64,000 bases of DNA. Origin: Bacteroidaceae bacterium. Lineage in GTDB: Bacteria > Bacteroidota > Bacteroidia > Bacteroidales > Bacteroidaceae. Location: the NCBI GenBank assembly GCA_902362595.1, contig CABIXF010000008.1, positions 65,230 through 129,229 on the forward strand, read 5' to 3'. The notes below the pieces were generated by a model. The model did not search any database, was not told where the DNA came from, and worked only from the letters and a program-made list of their open reading frames with translations. Positions within the stretch are counted from its first letter, which is position 1. Each line of letters begins with the position of its first letter. The translations under genes were made by a program, and so were the position numbers. This document shows positions 33,828 to 43,822 of the stretch, in pieces.

Positions 33828-35375
33828 TTAATAAGGAAGGATATCCGAAAGTATTTTTTGCTGATACCAAGGATCATCAATCTCTTTTAATTGTCTGGCC
33901 AGTTCCTGATAGAGTTCTTTCACAATCTCCGGATGTTCTTCCGGTGAAAGATTTTGTAACTGGTAGGGATCTTTCACATCGTCAAACAAAAGAGTTTGTG
34001 TCAGTTTGTTGTCTCGGTCGATGTACAGAGCCAATGTATAATGCAGTGTCTTGATTCCTCTGGAGCGAGGGAAATAAGAGATTACATTGCCGTCTTTATC
34101 TTTATCGCCATCCATGTTTTGAATGTATAAAGCGCCCGTAGGACGAGTGATGGTCTGCACAGAATCTTCATAGAAAAGAGGTGCATAATTACTTCCCTGT
34201 ACAGTTGTCGGGATATCTTTTCCCAAATTACAAAGTCCCAGCAAGGTAGGCATAATGTCTGGAGAAGATAACAGCAGGTTGTCTACTCGTGCACGTATGT
34301 GTCCCGGGTAACGGATAAGGAAAGGCACATTCATGGATTCTGCGTAGGGTGAGTTCTTCGGGTCGTCCGTAAACTGGCTACACATGGTTTCTCCGTGGTC
34401 GGAGGTGAACACGACAATGGTGTTTTTGTCGAGGTTTAACTCTTTCAGGCAATCCAGAATCTGTCCGAAAGCGCGGTCCACTCCGCTGACAGAAGCAAAG
34501 TAGTAGGGCGCAGACTCCGCTTTCTTCCGTTTCTTGTCGGCATTGGGACGAATCAGCAGGCTGTCTATTGGCTGGTCTTTATACAAGTTGAAGTCTTCCT
34601 CCATGCAGTCGTTGAGTGAGCGGTACGGGCTATGCGGCGGGTTCATGCCTACCATGATAAAGAATGGTTTTTTAGGGTCCCGTTGGTTTTTCTCGTTACG
34701 CAGGTAAGAGATGACTTGCTTGGCTTCGTGAAGTGGTGACCATTCCTTCGGGTCATGGCGCTTCCCTTCAGTATCCCAATAGTGTGGGTTTTTATGTTCG
34801 TCAAACGTGCCGTAAGAATACCAGTAATTGAACCCATGGCGCCGTTCTTTGGGAGTATAAGCATCCCAAACCGGGCGTTGGGTTTCTACGTATTCACCCG
34901 GATGAGCCGGGTCGTTGGGCGTAGGAAAGTCAGCATGCAGCTTACCGAAGTAAGCACAGTCATAGCCGTTTTTGCTGAATACGTCGCTTACGCACTCCAC
35001 GTCGGTACGGAGGGAACTGATAGGACGTGTGGAATTACAGTTCAGAGGTATTCCACTTTTGTTGGGATACATGCCAGTTAGCAGAGAGCCTCTGTGCGGA
35101 CTGCTCAGCGGGCAGTTGCTCATGGCAGAAGAAAGTACCAGTGATTCTTTGGCAAAACTGTCGATGTGGGGAGTATATACCGGGTCGGCTGCAAAGTGAA
35201 TGTGCTCCTTAAAGCCCTTTTCATGCCAAAACCCCATTGCCATATTACGGTACTGGTCGGGAAACACGTAAATGACATTGGGGTATTCTTGCTCAGCAAT
35301 TTGCTGTTTGCTGGCACAACTTTGCAATGACAACAACCCGAGTCCTCCTATTAGTGAATAGGAAAGGTGTTTCAT
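33828..35375 (-). CDS. Sulfatase (family S1, serine type), glycosaminoglycan locus
   Basis: A 515-residue lipoprotein (lipobox SLQSC, Cys 20). The formylglycine motif is S91-S-P-H-R95 in NCPLSSPHRGSLLTG, a serine-type site matured by an anaerobic sulfatase-maturing enzyme. Metal-site segments include VFTSDHGETM and IYVFPDQYR. It is the last gene of a minus-strand operon, PL8-GH88-sulfatase, an order like BT3350-BT3349-BT3348 of B. thetaiotaomicron, where the sulfatase acts on chondroitin sulfate. By analogy it should remove sulfate from chondroitin or dermatan sulfate fragments; the exact position (GalNAc-4-O or uronate-2-O) cannot be decided here. It starts 19 bases after the GH88 stop. Confidence 0.92.
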   Translation of the reverse strand: MKHLSYSLIGGLGLLSLQSCASKQQIAEQEYPNVIYVFPDQYRNMAMGFWHEKGFKEHIHFAADPVYTPHIDSFAKESLVLSSAMSNCPLSSPHRGSLLTGMYPNKSGIPLNCNSTRPISSLRTDVECVSDVFSKNGYDCAYFGKLHADFPTPNDPAHPGEYVETQRPVWDAYTPKERRHGFNYWYSYGTFDEHKNPHYWDTEGKRHDPKEWSPLHEAKQVISYLRNEKNQRDPKKPFFIMVGMNPPHSPYRSLNDCMEEDFNLYKDQPIDSLLIRPNADKKRKKAESAPYYFASVSGVDRAFGQILDCLKELNLDKNTIVVFTSDHGETMCSQFTDDPKNSPYAESMNVPFLIRYPGHIRARVDNLLLSSPDIMPTLLGLCNLGKDIPTTVQGSNYAPLFYEDSVQTITRPTGALYIQNMDGDKDKDGNVISYFPRSRGIKTLHYTLALYIDRDNKLTQTLLFDDVKDPYQLQNLSPEEHPEIVKELYQELARQLKEIDDPWYQQKILSDILPY

Positions 35376-35394
35376 GGCGGTTGGTTAGGTTAGA

Positions 35395-36627
35395 TTATTC
35401 GTTGACGAAAGAGAACGGCTGATTGTTTTCGATATTTCTCTTACGAATCAGTGCCTCTTCATAATAATAGTCGGCATAGTTCAATGGCACATCAATTTCT
35501 GCACCGTGAGGAATACTTCCTACAGAATGCATCAGGATAAAGTTGCCATTTTCTCCTACTTTTGCCTTGTAGTCAGGACCAGAAAGATTCTTCACAATTT
35601 TGTCGGCCAGTTCCTTGTAGTTCTTTCCCGGACAATATCCGTCCATTTCATACAAGGCAGAAGCCAGACATGCAGCGGTAGATACATCTCTCGGTTCGTT
35701 TGGAATATTAGGTGCATCGAAATCCCAGTAAGGAATCAGGTCTTTCGGCAGATTCTTGTCGTTCAGGTAGAAATTCAGGGTCTTTTCAGCCTGGTCCAAA
35801 TAACGTTTGTCGTGTGTATAACGGTAGCACGTTGTAAAACCGTATACAGCCCATGCTTGTCCGCGAGCCCATGCCGACTCATCGGCGTAACCTTGTGCAG
35901 TCTGACGGTTTCTTACGCTTCCATCTTTCAAAGAGTAGTCCACTACGTGGTAACAGCTGTTGTCCGGACGGAAATGGTTCTTCATGGTTGTATTGGCGTG
36001 TGAAACGGCAATTTTATAGAACGTTGAATCACCGGACAGGCGAGTAGCTTCGAACAGCAGCTCCAGGTTCATCATATTGTCGATGATAACCGGACATTCC
36101 CATCCGCGTTCACCCTGCCATCCTCTGTCGGCATCCCATGACTGAATGACGCCAGCTACCGGACGGAAGCGGGTAGAAAGAGACTGTGCAGCTGTGATGA
36201 TGACATCTTTGTATTCCGGTTTCTTGCACAAGCGATAGCCTGTCAGGTAACTGCATCCAATCATGAAACCTACATCATGATGCCATTTCAGGTACTTCAC
36301 AGAGTCAAGGTCTTCTGTATATTTTTCTGCGAGTTTTTTCCATTTTTCATTTTTAGTCAGGTCATAATCCAGCCACATGGTGCCAGGGAAGAAGCCGCTG
36401 GTCCAGTCATCAATGGGAACATATACGATGTTGCCTTTTTCATCGATGGTACGAGGGTTCAGAATCTTGCCACTTTTTTCAATCAGGTCGGTCTGCAAAG
36501 TGTGCTGAGCTTCGATGTTCTTGATTTCATTTTCCAGGAAGTTGTCTGTCTCCGCTGGCTTTTGCTGGCAGGCAGTAAAGGCAAGCGCCAGCATACTGAT
36601 GAATCCTAAGTGCTGTTTGATCTTCAT
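35395..36627 (-). CDS. GH88 unsaturated glucuronyl hydrolase lipoprotein
   Basis: A 410-residue enzyme with lipobox AFTAC (Cys 20) and an (alpha/alpha)6 barrel. It hydrates the 4,5-double bond at the non-reducing end of the disaccharides released by lyases, so that the unsaturated uronate falls off. GH88 active-site segments are present: HDVGFMIGCSY with the conserved Asp, and IIDNMMNLELLF with the second Asp; later RQTAQGYADESAWARGQAW and WDFDAPNIPNEPRDVSTAACLASAL. It lies between PL8 and sulfatase genes of the same operon, which fits chondroitin or hyaluronan disaccharides. The 94-base gap upstream holds a possible internal -7 box (minus-strand TAACTTTG, 36668-36675). Confidence 0.95.
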   Translation of the reverse strand: MKIKQHLGFISMLALAFTACQQKPAETDNFLENEIKNIEAQHTLQTDLIEKSGKILNPRTIDEKGNIVYVPIDDWTSGFFPGTMWLDYDLTKNEKWKKLAEKYTEDLDSVKYLKWHHDVGFMIGCSYLTGYRLCKKPEYKDVIITAAQSLSTRFRPVAGVIQSWDADRGWQGERGWECPVIIDNMMNLELLFEATRLSGDSTFYKIAVSHANTTMKNHFRPDNSCYHVVDYSLKDGSVRNRQTAQGYADESAWARGQAWAVYGFTTCYRYTHDKRYLDQAEKTLNFYLNDKNLPKDLIPYWDFDAPNIPNEPRDVSTAACLASALYEMDGYCPGKNYKELADKIVKNLSGPDYKAKVGENGNFILMHSVGSIPHGAEIDVPLNYADYYYEEALIRKRNIENNQPFSFVNE

Positions 36628-36721
36628 ACGATTGTTTTTAAAAAGAGATTGTTTTTGAATTTGTTTCCAAAGTTAGTCTTCTTATGGGATTTTGATAGGG
36701 TAAAATTGTTCAAAAAGCGTC

Positions 36722-39556
36722 TTATTCTGTTTGTTGTACAGAAGTTAGCCTGAACTCTTGCGGTTGTCCGTCCTGACAGGTCACTTGAATTATCGTATTA
36801 CCATCCGAATCATGCTGGAAACGGATTTGTGGATTGTCGGCGACGGTCCATTTCCCTTTCACGGTAATTTGCTTTATCAGTGGACGGCTAGGTTGTGCGG
36901 TTGTATAAGTTTTTTCGGAGATGTTCAGGTTGGGTGAGCAAATGCTGAGCCAGACCGACTGACCTTCCGGTTTGTACATGACCAGTGTTTCGGCATCGGC
37001 CTTCTGGAGGAAGGGGGCTTGCGTGCAATTGTAGGTTTCGAAGAAAGCGCAGGCAGTGACCTGTGTCAGTTTGTCGAACAGGATGTGTGCCTGGTTGTCG
37101 TGCTGCTGTATCGTATAACTTTCGAGGGCACTTTTCCTTTCTTCGGCAGTGGGCTGGAGCAAAATCAGGTATTCATATTGTGCATTCTGGGGAGCTTTTC
37201 CGTGGTTAATCCATGCGGTAAGGAAGTTACCCTCTGTCGCTTTTTTATTTTTATTGTGGAAGGAATGTTGCAGTCCTTCGGCTTGTTGTACTTCTCCGTC
37301 TTTCACATAAAAATAGTTTCCGAAAGGATCTCGAAGTATTTGGGGGTCCGTTTGAATGTATCTCTTGTAATTTTTAGGAAGGGCACATTGAAACAGAGTG
37401 GTTTCGGTAGGGTAGTCCGAATTGCTGTTGTGAATGCCGCTTCCCAGACAGATAATCCGGTTGCCGAAACATGCTACGGATTTGCGGGCCACGAAATCAG
37501 GTGTAAAGTTAGGCAACTCGCCTTCCGTAAGTTTCATGGCAAAAAGTCCGTATTTTCCTTTCAGAGAACTGCATCCCGAGAAGTTTTCTTTGGAACGGAC
37601 CATAGTGGTACCCTTGCGTGGACTGTCGAGCAGATGAAAAGGAAGGTGAATAGTGGTGGTGCCTGGCAACCGATTCCAGTCCCAACCTTCTTCTTTAAAG
37701 CCGCTACCCTTACGGGATACAGGTTTCCCGTTGCCCATCAACAGGACTGCTCCGTAACTTTGGTAACGTCCGTAGCGGTTGTCTTTCTGATAGATTTCAG
37801 CTCCCCATACATCCGTGTTATAGCCTTTTAGGGTGACCATGTATTTCCCGTACCGGTAAATTCCGGCTGATCCGTAATTAAAAACAAAGAAACCTTCCGG
37901 ATTGGAGGCAGCTTGGCAACCTTCTGCGACGAAATAGTTGTGCATGACAGTCGGGTTCGGTTGCAGGCGAAGGTAATCTGCTGCCAACTGACGGTCGAAC
38001 GCCTGTCCTTCTTTTTTCTCGGCCAGTGCCAGCATGGCAAAAGCTTCAATATCCGATTTCTCCATTTTTCCACTGAAGGGATGTCGTCCGCCTAGTGAAA
38101 GAGCCCATTCTTGCCAGTTACAATAATTGCGCATGCTTTCCAAAGCCAGACGGAATACCGTTCGTCCTTGTGGAGTGATTTGATAGGGTGTGTCAAGTGT
38201 AAAGCCGATGTAGCTTCCGACGGCTCCTAGCGCTCCGGTGGTGTATCCTGGATAAAATCCTCCGTGGTGAAAGGCCGTTCCATCCACCTTGATACCTCCT
38301 AAAGTGCCCGGAGTGAAACGTAGTGAGCTGGATAACCATTGAGATAACTGAGTCATCCGATGGGCTTTTTCTGTATCTTTTTCTGGAAGCAGGGCTGCAA
38401 TTACTTTGGGTATTAGTAAGGTATGCCATGTGTCGAGCAGTTCATCTCTTCCTTCTTTGCAAGGTTTTCTTGTTTCTTGAATTCCAGACCAATAAGTAAG
38501 CATATCCATTATGTCCTTTTTGTCGGGTTGCTGACAGATTTCTTTTCGCATCAGCCAGGCAGAAAGATAGATTTGTCGGGTCTGGTAGCCATAATGATGG
38601 TTGGTACCCATGCCGCTTCCGTAGGCAAATCCCTGGTTGATGGCATAGCGGAATGTCTCGAAATAAAGCTCCCGAGCGTGCAGGTTTCCGTTGAAGAGAT
38701 AGTCGGCGGCGAATCCACTTAACATATTTTCTACATCCTGCCAGGTAATATCCTCTGCTGATTTCTCATCGGGGGCTACAAGAGGTTTGCCGATGTATCC
38801 GTTGCCAGACTTTTGGATGTGACAGCTTTCGAAGAGGCTTGTTGCCTGGGAAATGTATTTTCGGGAGAGGTTTTCACGGCAATAATCTGAAACTTTTTCC
38901 ATTATTCTTTGCAGGGTTTCCTTTTCCTGTGTGGTGAGTTTCTTGGGGCTGTTGGGCAGATCTTCGTATTGCTCCCATTCCCAAAGCCTACACCAGTGCC
39001 ATAGATTGCGTGAACTCAGTGAATTGTTATCCGGCATTTGTTTGTCGGGTGTGGTACGGTCGTTGATTTTTTTGACAGGATAAGTCATCCGGTCCAGGTA
39101 AATTTTGCCTTTTGTAGCAGGTGAGGTTATCCGGCATTGGGCAAGAGACAGGTTCTCTTTCTTTCCTTGCATGTGTTTGAAGCCTATCCAGCAAGCTCTC
39201 CATCCGGTGGCGGCCAGATGGAAACTGAATTGGAACTGTACGGTTCCTTTTTCATCCAGGAATTCAAAGCGCAGGGAGTCCTTTTGAGGAATTTCATTGT
39301 AGATCCATAGCGTAATGCCATAGTTCTGCACTGTGGAAGAATTGAGCTGTACGGGAACATGAAAAATCAGGTAGGACTGGGGCTGGTAATCCCATTCCAG
39401 GCTTTTCCTTCCTTCTTTATAATAGGTGGTGCTGAGACTGATACGATTTCCTTCCGTTGTTTGTATAGAGGAAGGAATCGCATCTTCGAAGTCGTATTTT
39501 TCAGCTTGTACGTATAAAGTGGAAAGGAGAAAAAAAAGGAAGAAAAGACATTTCAT
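36722..39556 (-). CDS. PL8 polysaccharide lyase (chondroitin sulfate ABC lyase-like)
   Basis: A 944-residue secreted lyase with a signal peptide ending TLYVQA (about residue 18). Residues about 20-165 are the lyase N-terminal jelly-roll, about 185-560 the (alpha/alpha)5-6 toroid and about 570-940 the beta-sandwich domains. Catalytic residues line up with chondroitinase ABC I (H501, Y508, R560): H431 and Y438 in FHHGGFYPGYTTGALG, and R491 in LGGRHPFSGK. WDWNRLPGTTTI is another family signature. It cleaves chondroitin, dermatan sulfate and probably hyaluronan by beta-elimination to unsaturated disaccharides. First gene of the minus-strand operon, divergent from the hybrid two-component regulator. 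Confidence 0.95.
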   Translation of the reverse strand: MKCLFFLFFLLSTLYVQAEKYDFEDAIPSSIQTTEGNRISLSTTYYKEGRKSLEWDYQPQSYLIFHVPVQLNSSTVQNYGITLWIYNEIPQKDSLRFEFLDEKGTVQFQFSFHLAATGWRACWIGFKHMQGKKENLSLAQCRITSPATKGKIYLDRMTYPVKKINDRTTPDKQMPDNNSLSSRNLWHWCRLWEWEQYEDLPNSPKKLTTQEKETLQRIMEKVSDYCRENLSRKYISQATSLFESCHIQKSGNGYIGKPLVAPDEKSAEDITWQDVENMLSGFAADYLFNGNLHARELYFETFRYAINQGFAYGSGMGTNHHYGYQTRQIYLSAWLMRKEICQQPDKKDIMDMLTYWSGIQETRKPCKEGRDELLDTWHTLLIPKVIAALLPEKDTEKAHRMTQLSQWLSSSLRFTPGTLGGIKVDGTAFHHGGFYPGYTTGALGAVGSYIGFTLDTPYQITPQGRTVFRLALESMRNYCNWQEWALSLGGRHPFSGKMEKSDIEAFAMLALAEKKEGQAFDRQLAADYLRLQPNPTVMHNYFVAEGCQAASNPEGFFVFNYGSAGIYRYGKYMVTLKGYNTDVWGAEIYQKDNRYGRYQSYGAVLLMGNGKPVSRKGSGFKEEGWDWNRLPGTTTIHLPFHLLDSPRKGTTMVRSKENFSGCSSLKGKYGLFAMKLTEGELPNFTPDFVARKSVACFGNRIICLGSGIHNSNSDYPTETTLFQCALPKNYKRYIQTDPQILRDPFGNYFYVKDGEVQQAEGLQHSFHNKNKKATEGNFLTAWINHGKAPQNAQYEYLILLQPTAEERKSALESYTIQQHDNQAHILFDKLTQVTACAFFETYNCTQAPFLQKADAETLVMYKPEGQSVWLSICSPNLNISEKTYTTAQPSRPLIKQITVKGKWTVADNPQIRFQHDSDGNTIIQVTCQDGQPQEFRLTSVQQTE

Positions 39557-39728
39557 ACCATTGTGATTTAAGTTTTTGTATTAATTTTTTATCTAGAAAC
39601 AAATAAAATAATTTTAGAGTCGATTAATGTTCTTAAATTGTACAAATGGTGTATTGATATTGTCTTTTTTGTTTTTTTGCCCTTGTATATTTCAAGATTT
39701 TTATCGAATATTGCAAGATATTGCTTCG

Positions 39729-42700
39729 ATGAACCTTACTAAAAACATGAAGAAATTAATATTTTATTGCTTTTTATTATTCGGACTGCTGGTCATGCAT
39801 CTTCCTCGGCTGGCGGCTCAAAATATTACTTTTAAACATTTGTCTACCGATAACGGATTGTCACAGATTTCGGTGAATGATATTTATGTGGATGAGAATA
39901 ATCTGATATGGATTGGCACAAGAGAGGGGTTGAACTGTTACGATGGTAATGACATCACTATCTATCGTTTGGAGAAAAACAATCCGTACAGCCTCTTTTC
40001 AAATCATTTGCTTCGTATTACCGGCGACCAGAAAGGACATCTTTATTTGCTTTGCATGGATGGAGTGGCCAGTTTTGACATGGATACCCGTCGATTTACC
40101 ACCTTGCTTAGCGGGAAAGTGGATGCCATTACTTACCATAACGGTCTTTATGTAGCTTGTGGCAATGAGATTTTTCACTATAATGAGCAGACTTCCAGTT
40201 TTGACAGTTATTACCGTCTGCCTTCGTCCGAAGGAGACATTTCTTCTTTGTTTCAGGACTCAGCCGGACGTTTTTGGATTGGGACGGAACATGAGGGATT
40301 GTATTGTTTGTCGGAGGATAGAAACTTGTCGCATGTCATCCGTTCCCAGCGTATTTCGTCTGTGTATGAAGATGCATCGCATCGTATTTGGGTAGGGACC
40401 TGGAACAACGGCATATTCCTTCTGGACCGGAAAGGTAATATCCGGAACATTAAGGCCGAGGCTCATTCTACGCAGACACTTTCTTCAAATTTTGTGCGTT
40501 GTTTTGAGGAAGACAACGAGGGCTGTATGTGGATAGGTACGGAAGCCGGACTGGATTGCATGAATCTGCAAACGGGGGTGATTACGCATTATACGGAAGG
40601 AGAGCAGCCATACGGACTTACGCATTCTTCTGTATGGTGCATACGGAAAGATGCCCAGGGAACCATTTGGGCCGGTACCTACTTTGGTGGAGTGAACTAT
40701 TTTAATCCTGAATATGCCATATATCGTTTCTTCCGTCAGGCAGATACTCCAGCAAGAGGTCTCAGCAGTCCGGTTGTGGGAAATATGATTGAGGACAAGC
40801 GGGGAAATATCTGGATTTGTACGGAAGGGGGTGGACTGAATGTCTTTGACCCCGTGAAGAATACTTTTCAGTGGTATACGCATCGTTCGTCGGTCAACAG
40901 TATTTCGCATAATAATGTAAAGGCCATCTGGTATGATGAAGCGGCAGATTGTATGTGGCTGGGATTGCATCTTGGTGGAATTAACAAGCTGGACATTAAG
41001 ACCGGACGTTTTTCTGTCTATCGGAAAGTGGAAGGCGACAAGGAAAGTATACCTTCCGATATTGTGCGTGACATCGTTCCTTATAAAGATAGTCTGGTCG
41101 TTGCCACGCAATCGGGAGTCTGTCTGTTTTCGCGTGCTACCGGCAAATGCCGACAGTTGTTTCAGTCGCACAAGGAGGGGAAACTCATTCGTATGGTGGC
41201 CGATCTGGAATTTGATAAAAACGGTGTCTTATGGATGGCTGTGACAGGAGAAGGGGTCTTCTCGTACGATTTTAAGACCGATGCCTTGACACATTATGTG
41301 TATCGGAAAGGAGAACCGGGAATCAGCAATAACAATGTGAACAGCATCTTTTGCGACAGCGAAAATAAAATATGGTTCTGTACATCCGGCAGCGGGCTTG
41401 ATTGTCTGGACCAACGGACGAGAGCTTTCCGTAATTACGACGTGTCTAACAGCGGCTTTTCAAGTGATTGCATCTACAAGGTCTGTGAGGGAGACCATAA
41501 AGAACTGCTGATGATAACCAATCAGGGATTTTCCTGTTTCGATTATCGGAAAGGCACAATTCGGAATTATTGGTCGGGAAACGGCTTCCCGTTGAATTCC
41601 GTCAATGAAAATGCCTTGTACCTTTCTAAAAAGAAGGAAGTCTTTTTGGGAGGCACATCAGGTATGGTCATGTTCTCCTTGAATAGCTTGAATTACCGTC
41701 TGAAACCGTATCATATCATGTGGACGCGTCTGGTGGTAAACGGAAAGGAAATCGGGGTGAACGATGCCAGCGGAATCTTGTCGCATGAATTGAACCATAC
41801 TTCTTGCATTACGCTGAAGGCCAATCAGAATATGTTCAGTATTTACTTCTCTACTTCCAATTATATCCCTGAAAACCGGGAGCAGATGGAATATCTGCTG
41901 GAGGGCTTCTCCAAGGAGTGGACCAAAGTAAGGGAGCAGCCGGTCATTACATATACGAACCTGAATTCCGGAACATATACTTTGTGGGTACGTTCTGCCA
42001 ATCCCGACAGCTTGAGCAAACCTATTTGCATGCAGATTGTGGTAAAGCCGCCTTTTTATGCATCGGAATGGGCTTTCTTGTTGTATGTGTTGCTGGTGGG
42101 AGGAATTGTTTTCTATCTGATGCGGATGTATCAGAGCAGGGTGAAGCTGCAGGCCTCGTTGACTTATGAACAACGTCATTTGCAGGATATCGAACGACTG
42201 AACCAGAATAAATTGCGCTTCTTCACCAGTATCTCACATGAATTCCGCACACCGCTTACCTTGATTTTAGGGCAACTGGAAAAGTTGATGCAGATGCCTC
42301 AGCTTTCTCCTTCCATGTATTCCACCGTGTTGCTGGCTTATAAAAGTGGTATGCAGCTGAAGGAACTGATAGGGGAGCTGTTGGATTTCCGGAAACAGGA
42401 ACAAGGAAAGATGAAGCTGAAAGTCAGCCGGATGAATTTGGTAAATTTCCTGAATGAAACGTATTTGCTTTTCCAGCCGTATGCAGAGAGTAAACAAATA
42501 CATTTTGAGTTTCATAAGTCGCAGGATGACATTGAATTGTGGTTCGACTGGAAGCAGATGCGGAAGGTGATTAACAATTTGCTGTCGAATGCCATGAAGC
42601 ACGTACCTTCACAAGGAAAGATTGTGATGGAGGTAGGAGTGACAGATACGGAAGCCTGGTTCTCGGTAGAAGACAATGGCAGTGGAATTCTTCCGGCAGA

Positions 42701-43793
42701 CATAGACAAGATTTTCGACCGTTTTTATCAAAGTTCGGCCGATACGGAATTTAATGTAGGTACAGGTATCGGACTGGCCTTGACGAAGGGTATTGTGGAA
42801 TTGCATCACGGAAAGATTTCCGTGGAAAGTGTCAAAGGCGAAGGTGCGAAATTTACCGTACGCATTCCTTTGGGAAAAGAACTCTATAATCCGGATGAGA
42901 TTCTTGAAGCTGCAGACGGGGCCATTATCAGTCAGTTGACGCTTGATGAACAGAAGAAAGAACTGGCTACCGAATTGTCGGATGAGAAGGATGCCTCTGT
43001 CGAAGGGCTGGTAGGAGGAAAGGATGGATTCCGTCCTCGTATCCTGATTGTGGAAGACAATGCTTCTATTCGCCGGATGTTGGCTGAACTTTTTGAAGGA
43101 TTGTATGAGGTGACTACGGCGGTAGACGGGCAAGATGCCTTGGAAAAGGTGGCTGAGGTTTCTCCGCACATCGTATTGAGCGATGTGCTGATGCCGCGTA
43201 TGTCGGGTATTGAACTGGTGAAACAGTTGAAAGGAAATTTGGATACATGCCATATTCCGGTGGTGTTGCTTACTGCCCGCACAGAGATAGAACAAAACTT
43301 GGAAGGGCTGAAAATTGGTGCCGACGATTACATTACGAAGCCGTTTGATTCACGTCTGCTCGTGTTCCGTTGCAACAATCTGGTTAATAACCGCCGTAAG
43401 TTGCAGGAGTATTTTACCAAGCAGCCTACTGTGGATACTCCTGTACTGGCTACGAATCCGCTGGACAAGGAATTTTTGGACGAAGTGATTGCGGTTTTCG
43501 AACAGCATTTGGATGATTCGGACTTTACGATTGATATGCTGGCTCAGAAAATGTTGGTTTCACGTACCAGGATGTATGCGAAAATCAAGGCCATTACCGG
43601 GCAGACTCCGAACGATTTCTTCATTACGTTGCGTTTGAAGAAAGCGGCCTTCTTGTTGCGCAACAATCCGGAACTGAATGTCACGCAGATATCCGACCAG
43701 ACAGGGTTCAGTTCGCCGCGTTATTTCAGCAAGCTTTTCAAAAAAGCCTATCAGCTGACGCCGATGGCTTACCGTCAGGGCGAGGAACAGTAG
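39729..43793 (+). CDS. Hybrid two-component system regulator (HTCS)
   Basis: A 1354-residue one-protein signalling system. Order: signal peptide (about 1-29, ending LPRLAAQ), two seven-bladed propellers made of Reg_prop repeats (LIWIGTREGLNCYDG, RFWIGTEHEGLYCL and others), a Y_Y_Y domain (NREQMEYLLEGFSKEW, NSGTYTLWVRSANPDS), one membrane helix (WAFLLYVLLVGGIVFYLM), HisKA (FFTSISHEFRTPLTLILG), HATPase, receiver (LIVEDNASIRRML, SDVLMPRMSG) and an AraC helix-turn-helix ending FSSPRYFSKLFKKAYQLTPMAYR. It should sense a glycan fragment in the periplasm and activate the adjacent glycosaminoglycan genes. ATG 39747 is an alternative start; ATG 39627 would add a second hydrophobic stretch and is less likely. 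Confidence 0.96.
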   Translation: MNLTKNMKKLIFYCFLLFGLLVMHLPRLAAQNITFKHLSTDNGLSQISVNDIYVDENNLIWIGTREGLNCYDGNDITIYRLEKNNPYSLFSNHLLRITGDQKGHLYLLCMDGVASFDMDTRRFTTLLSGKVDAITYHNGLYVACGNEIFHYNEQTSSFDSYYRLPSSEGDISSLFQDSAGRFWIGTEHEGLYCLSEDRNLSHVIRSQRISSVYEDASHRIWVGTWNNGIFLLDRKGNIRNIKAEAHSTQTLSSNFVRCFEEDNEGCMWIGTEAGLDCMNLQTGVITHYTEGEQPYGLTHSSVWCIRKDAQGTIWAGTYFGGVNYFNPEYAIYRFFRQADTPARGLSSPVVGNMIEDKRGNIWICTEGGGLNVFDPVKNTFQWYTHRSSVNSISHNNVKAIWYDEAADCMWLGLHLGGINKLDIKTGRFSVYRKVEGDKESIPSDIVRDIVPYKDSLVVATQSGVCLFSRATGKCRQLFQSHKEGKLIRMVADLEFDKNGVLWMAVTGEGVFSYDFKTDALTHYVYRKGEPGISNNNVNSIFCDSENKIWFCTSGSGLDCLDQRTRAFRNYDVSNSGFSSDCIYKVCEGDHKELLMITNQGFSCFDYRKGTIRNYWSGNGFPLNSVNENALYLSKKKEVFLGGTSGMVMFSLNSLNYRLKPYHIMWTRLVVNGKEIGVNDASGILSHELNHTSCITLKANQNMFSIYFSTSNYIPENREQMEYLLEGFSKEWTKVREQPVITYTNLNSGTYTLWVRSANPDSLSKPICMQIVVKPPFYASEWAFLLYVLLVGGIVFYLMRMYQSRVKLQASLTYEQRHLQDIERLNQNKLRFFTSISHEFRTPLTLILGQLEKLMQMPQLSPSMYSTVLLAYKSGMQLKELIGELLDFRKQEQGKMKLKVSRMNLVNFLNETYLLFQPYAESKQIHFEFHKSQDDIELWFDWKQMRKVINNLLSNAMKHVPSQGKIVMEVGVTDTEAWFSVEDNGSGILPADIDKIFDRFYQSSADTEFNVGTGIGLALTKGIVELHHGKISVESVKGEGAKFTVRIPLGKELYNPDEILEAADGAIISQLTLDEQKKELATELSDEKDASVEGLVGGKDGFRPRILIVEDNASIRRMLAELFEGLYEVTTAVDGQDALEKVAEVSPHIVLSDVLMPRMSGIELVKQLKGNLDTCHIPVVLLTARTEIEQNLEGLKIGADDYITKPFDSRLLVFRCNNLVNNRRKLQEYFTKQPTVDTPVLATNPLDKEFLDEVIAVFEQHLDDSDFTIDMLAQKMLVSRTRMYAKIKAITGQTPNDFFITLRLKKAAFLLRNNPELNVTQISDQTGFSSPRYFSKLFKKAYQLTPMAYRQGEEQ

Positions 43794-43822
43794 TTTGCAC
43801 TTACTAACCTAAATATAGAAAC

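Noticed and set aside
39627-39728. Longer start for the hybrid two-component protein
   Set aside because: It would put a second hydrophobic segment before the true signal peptide; homologous proteins begin near MKKLIFY.
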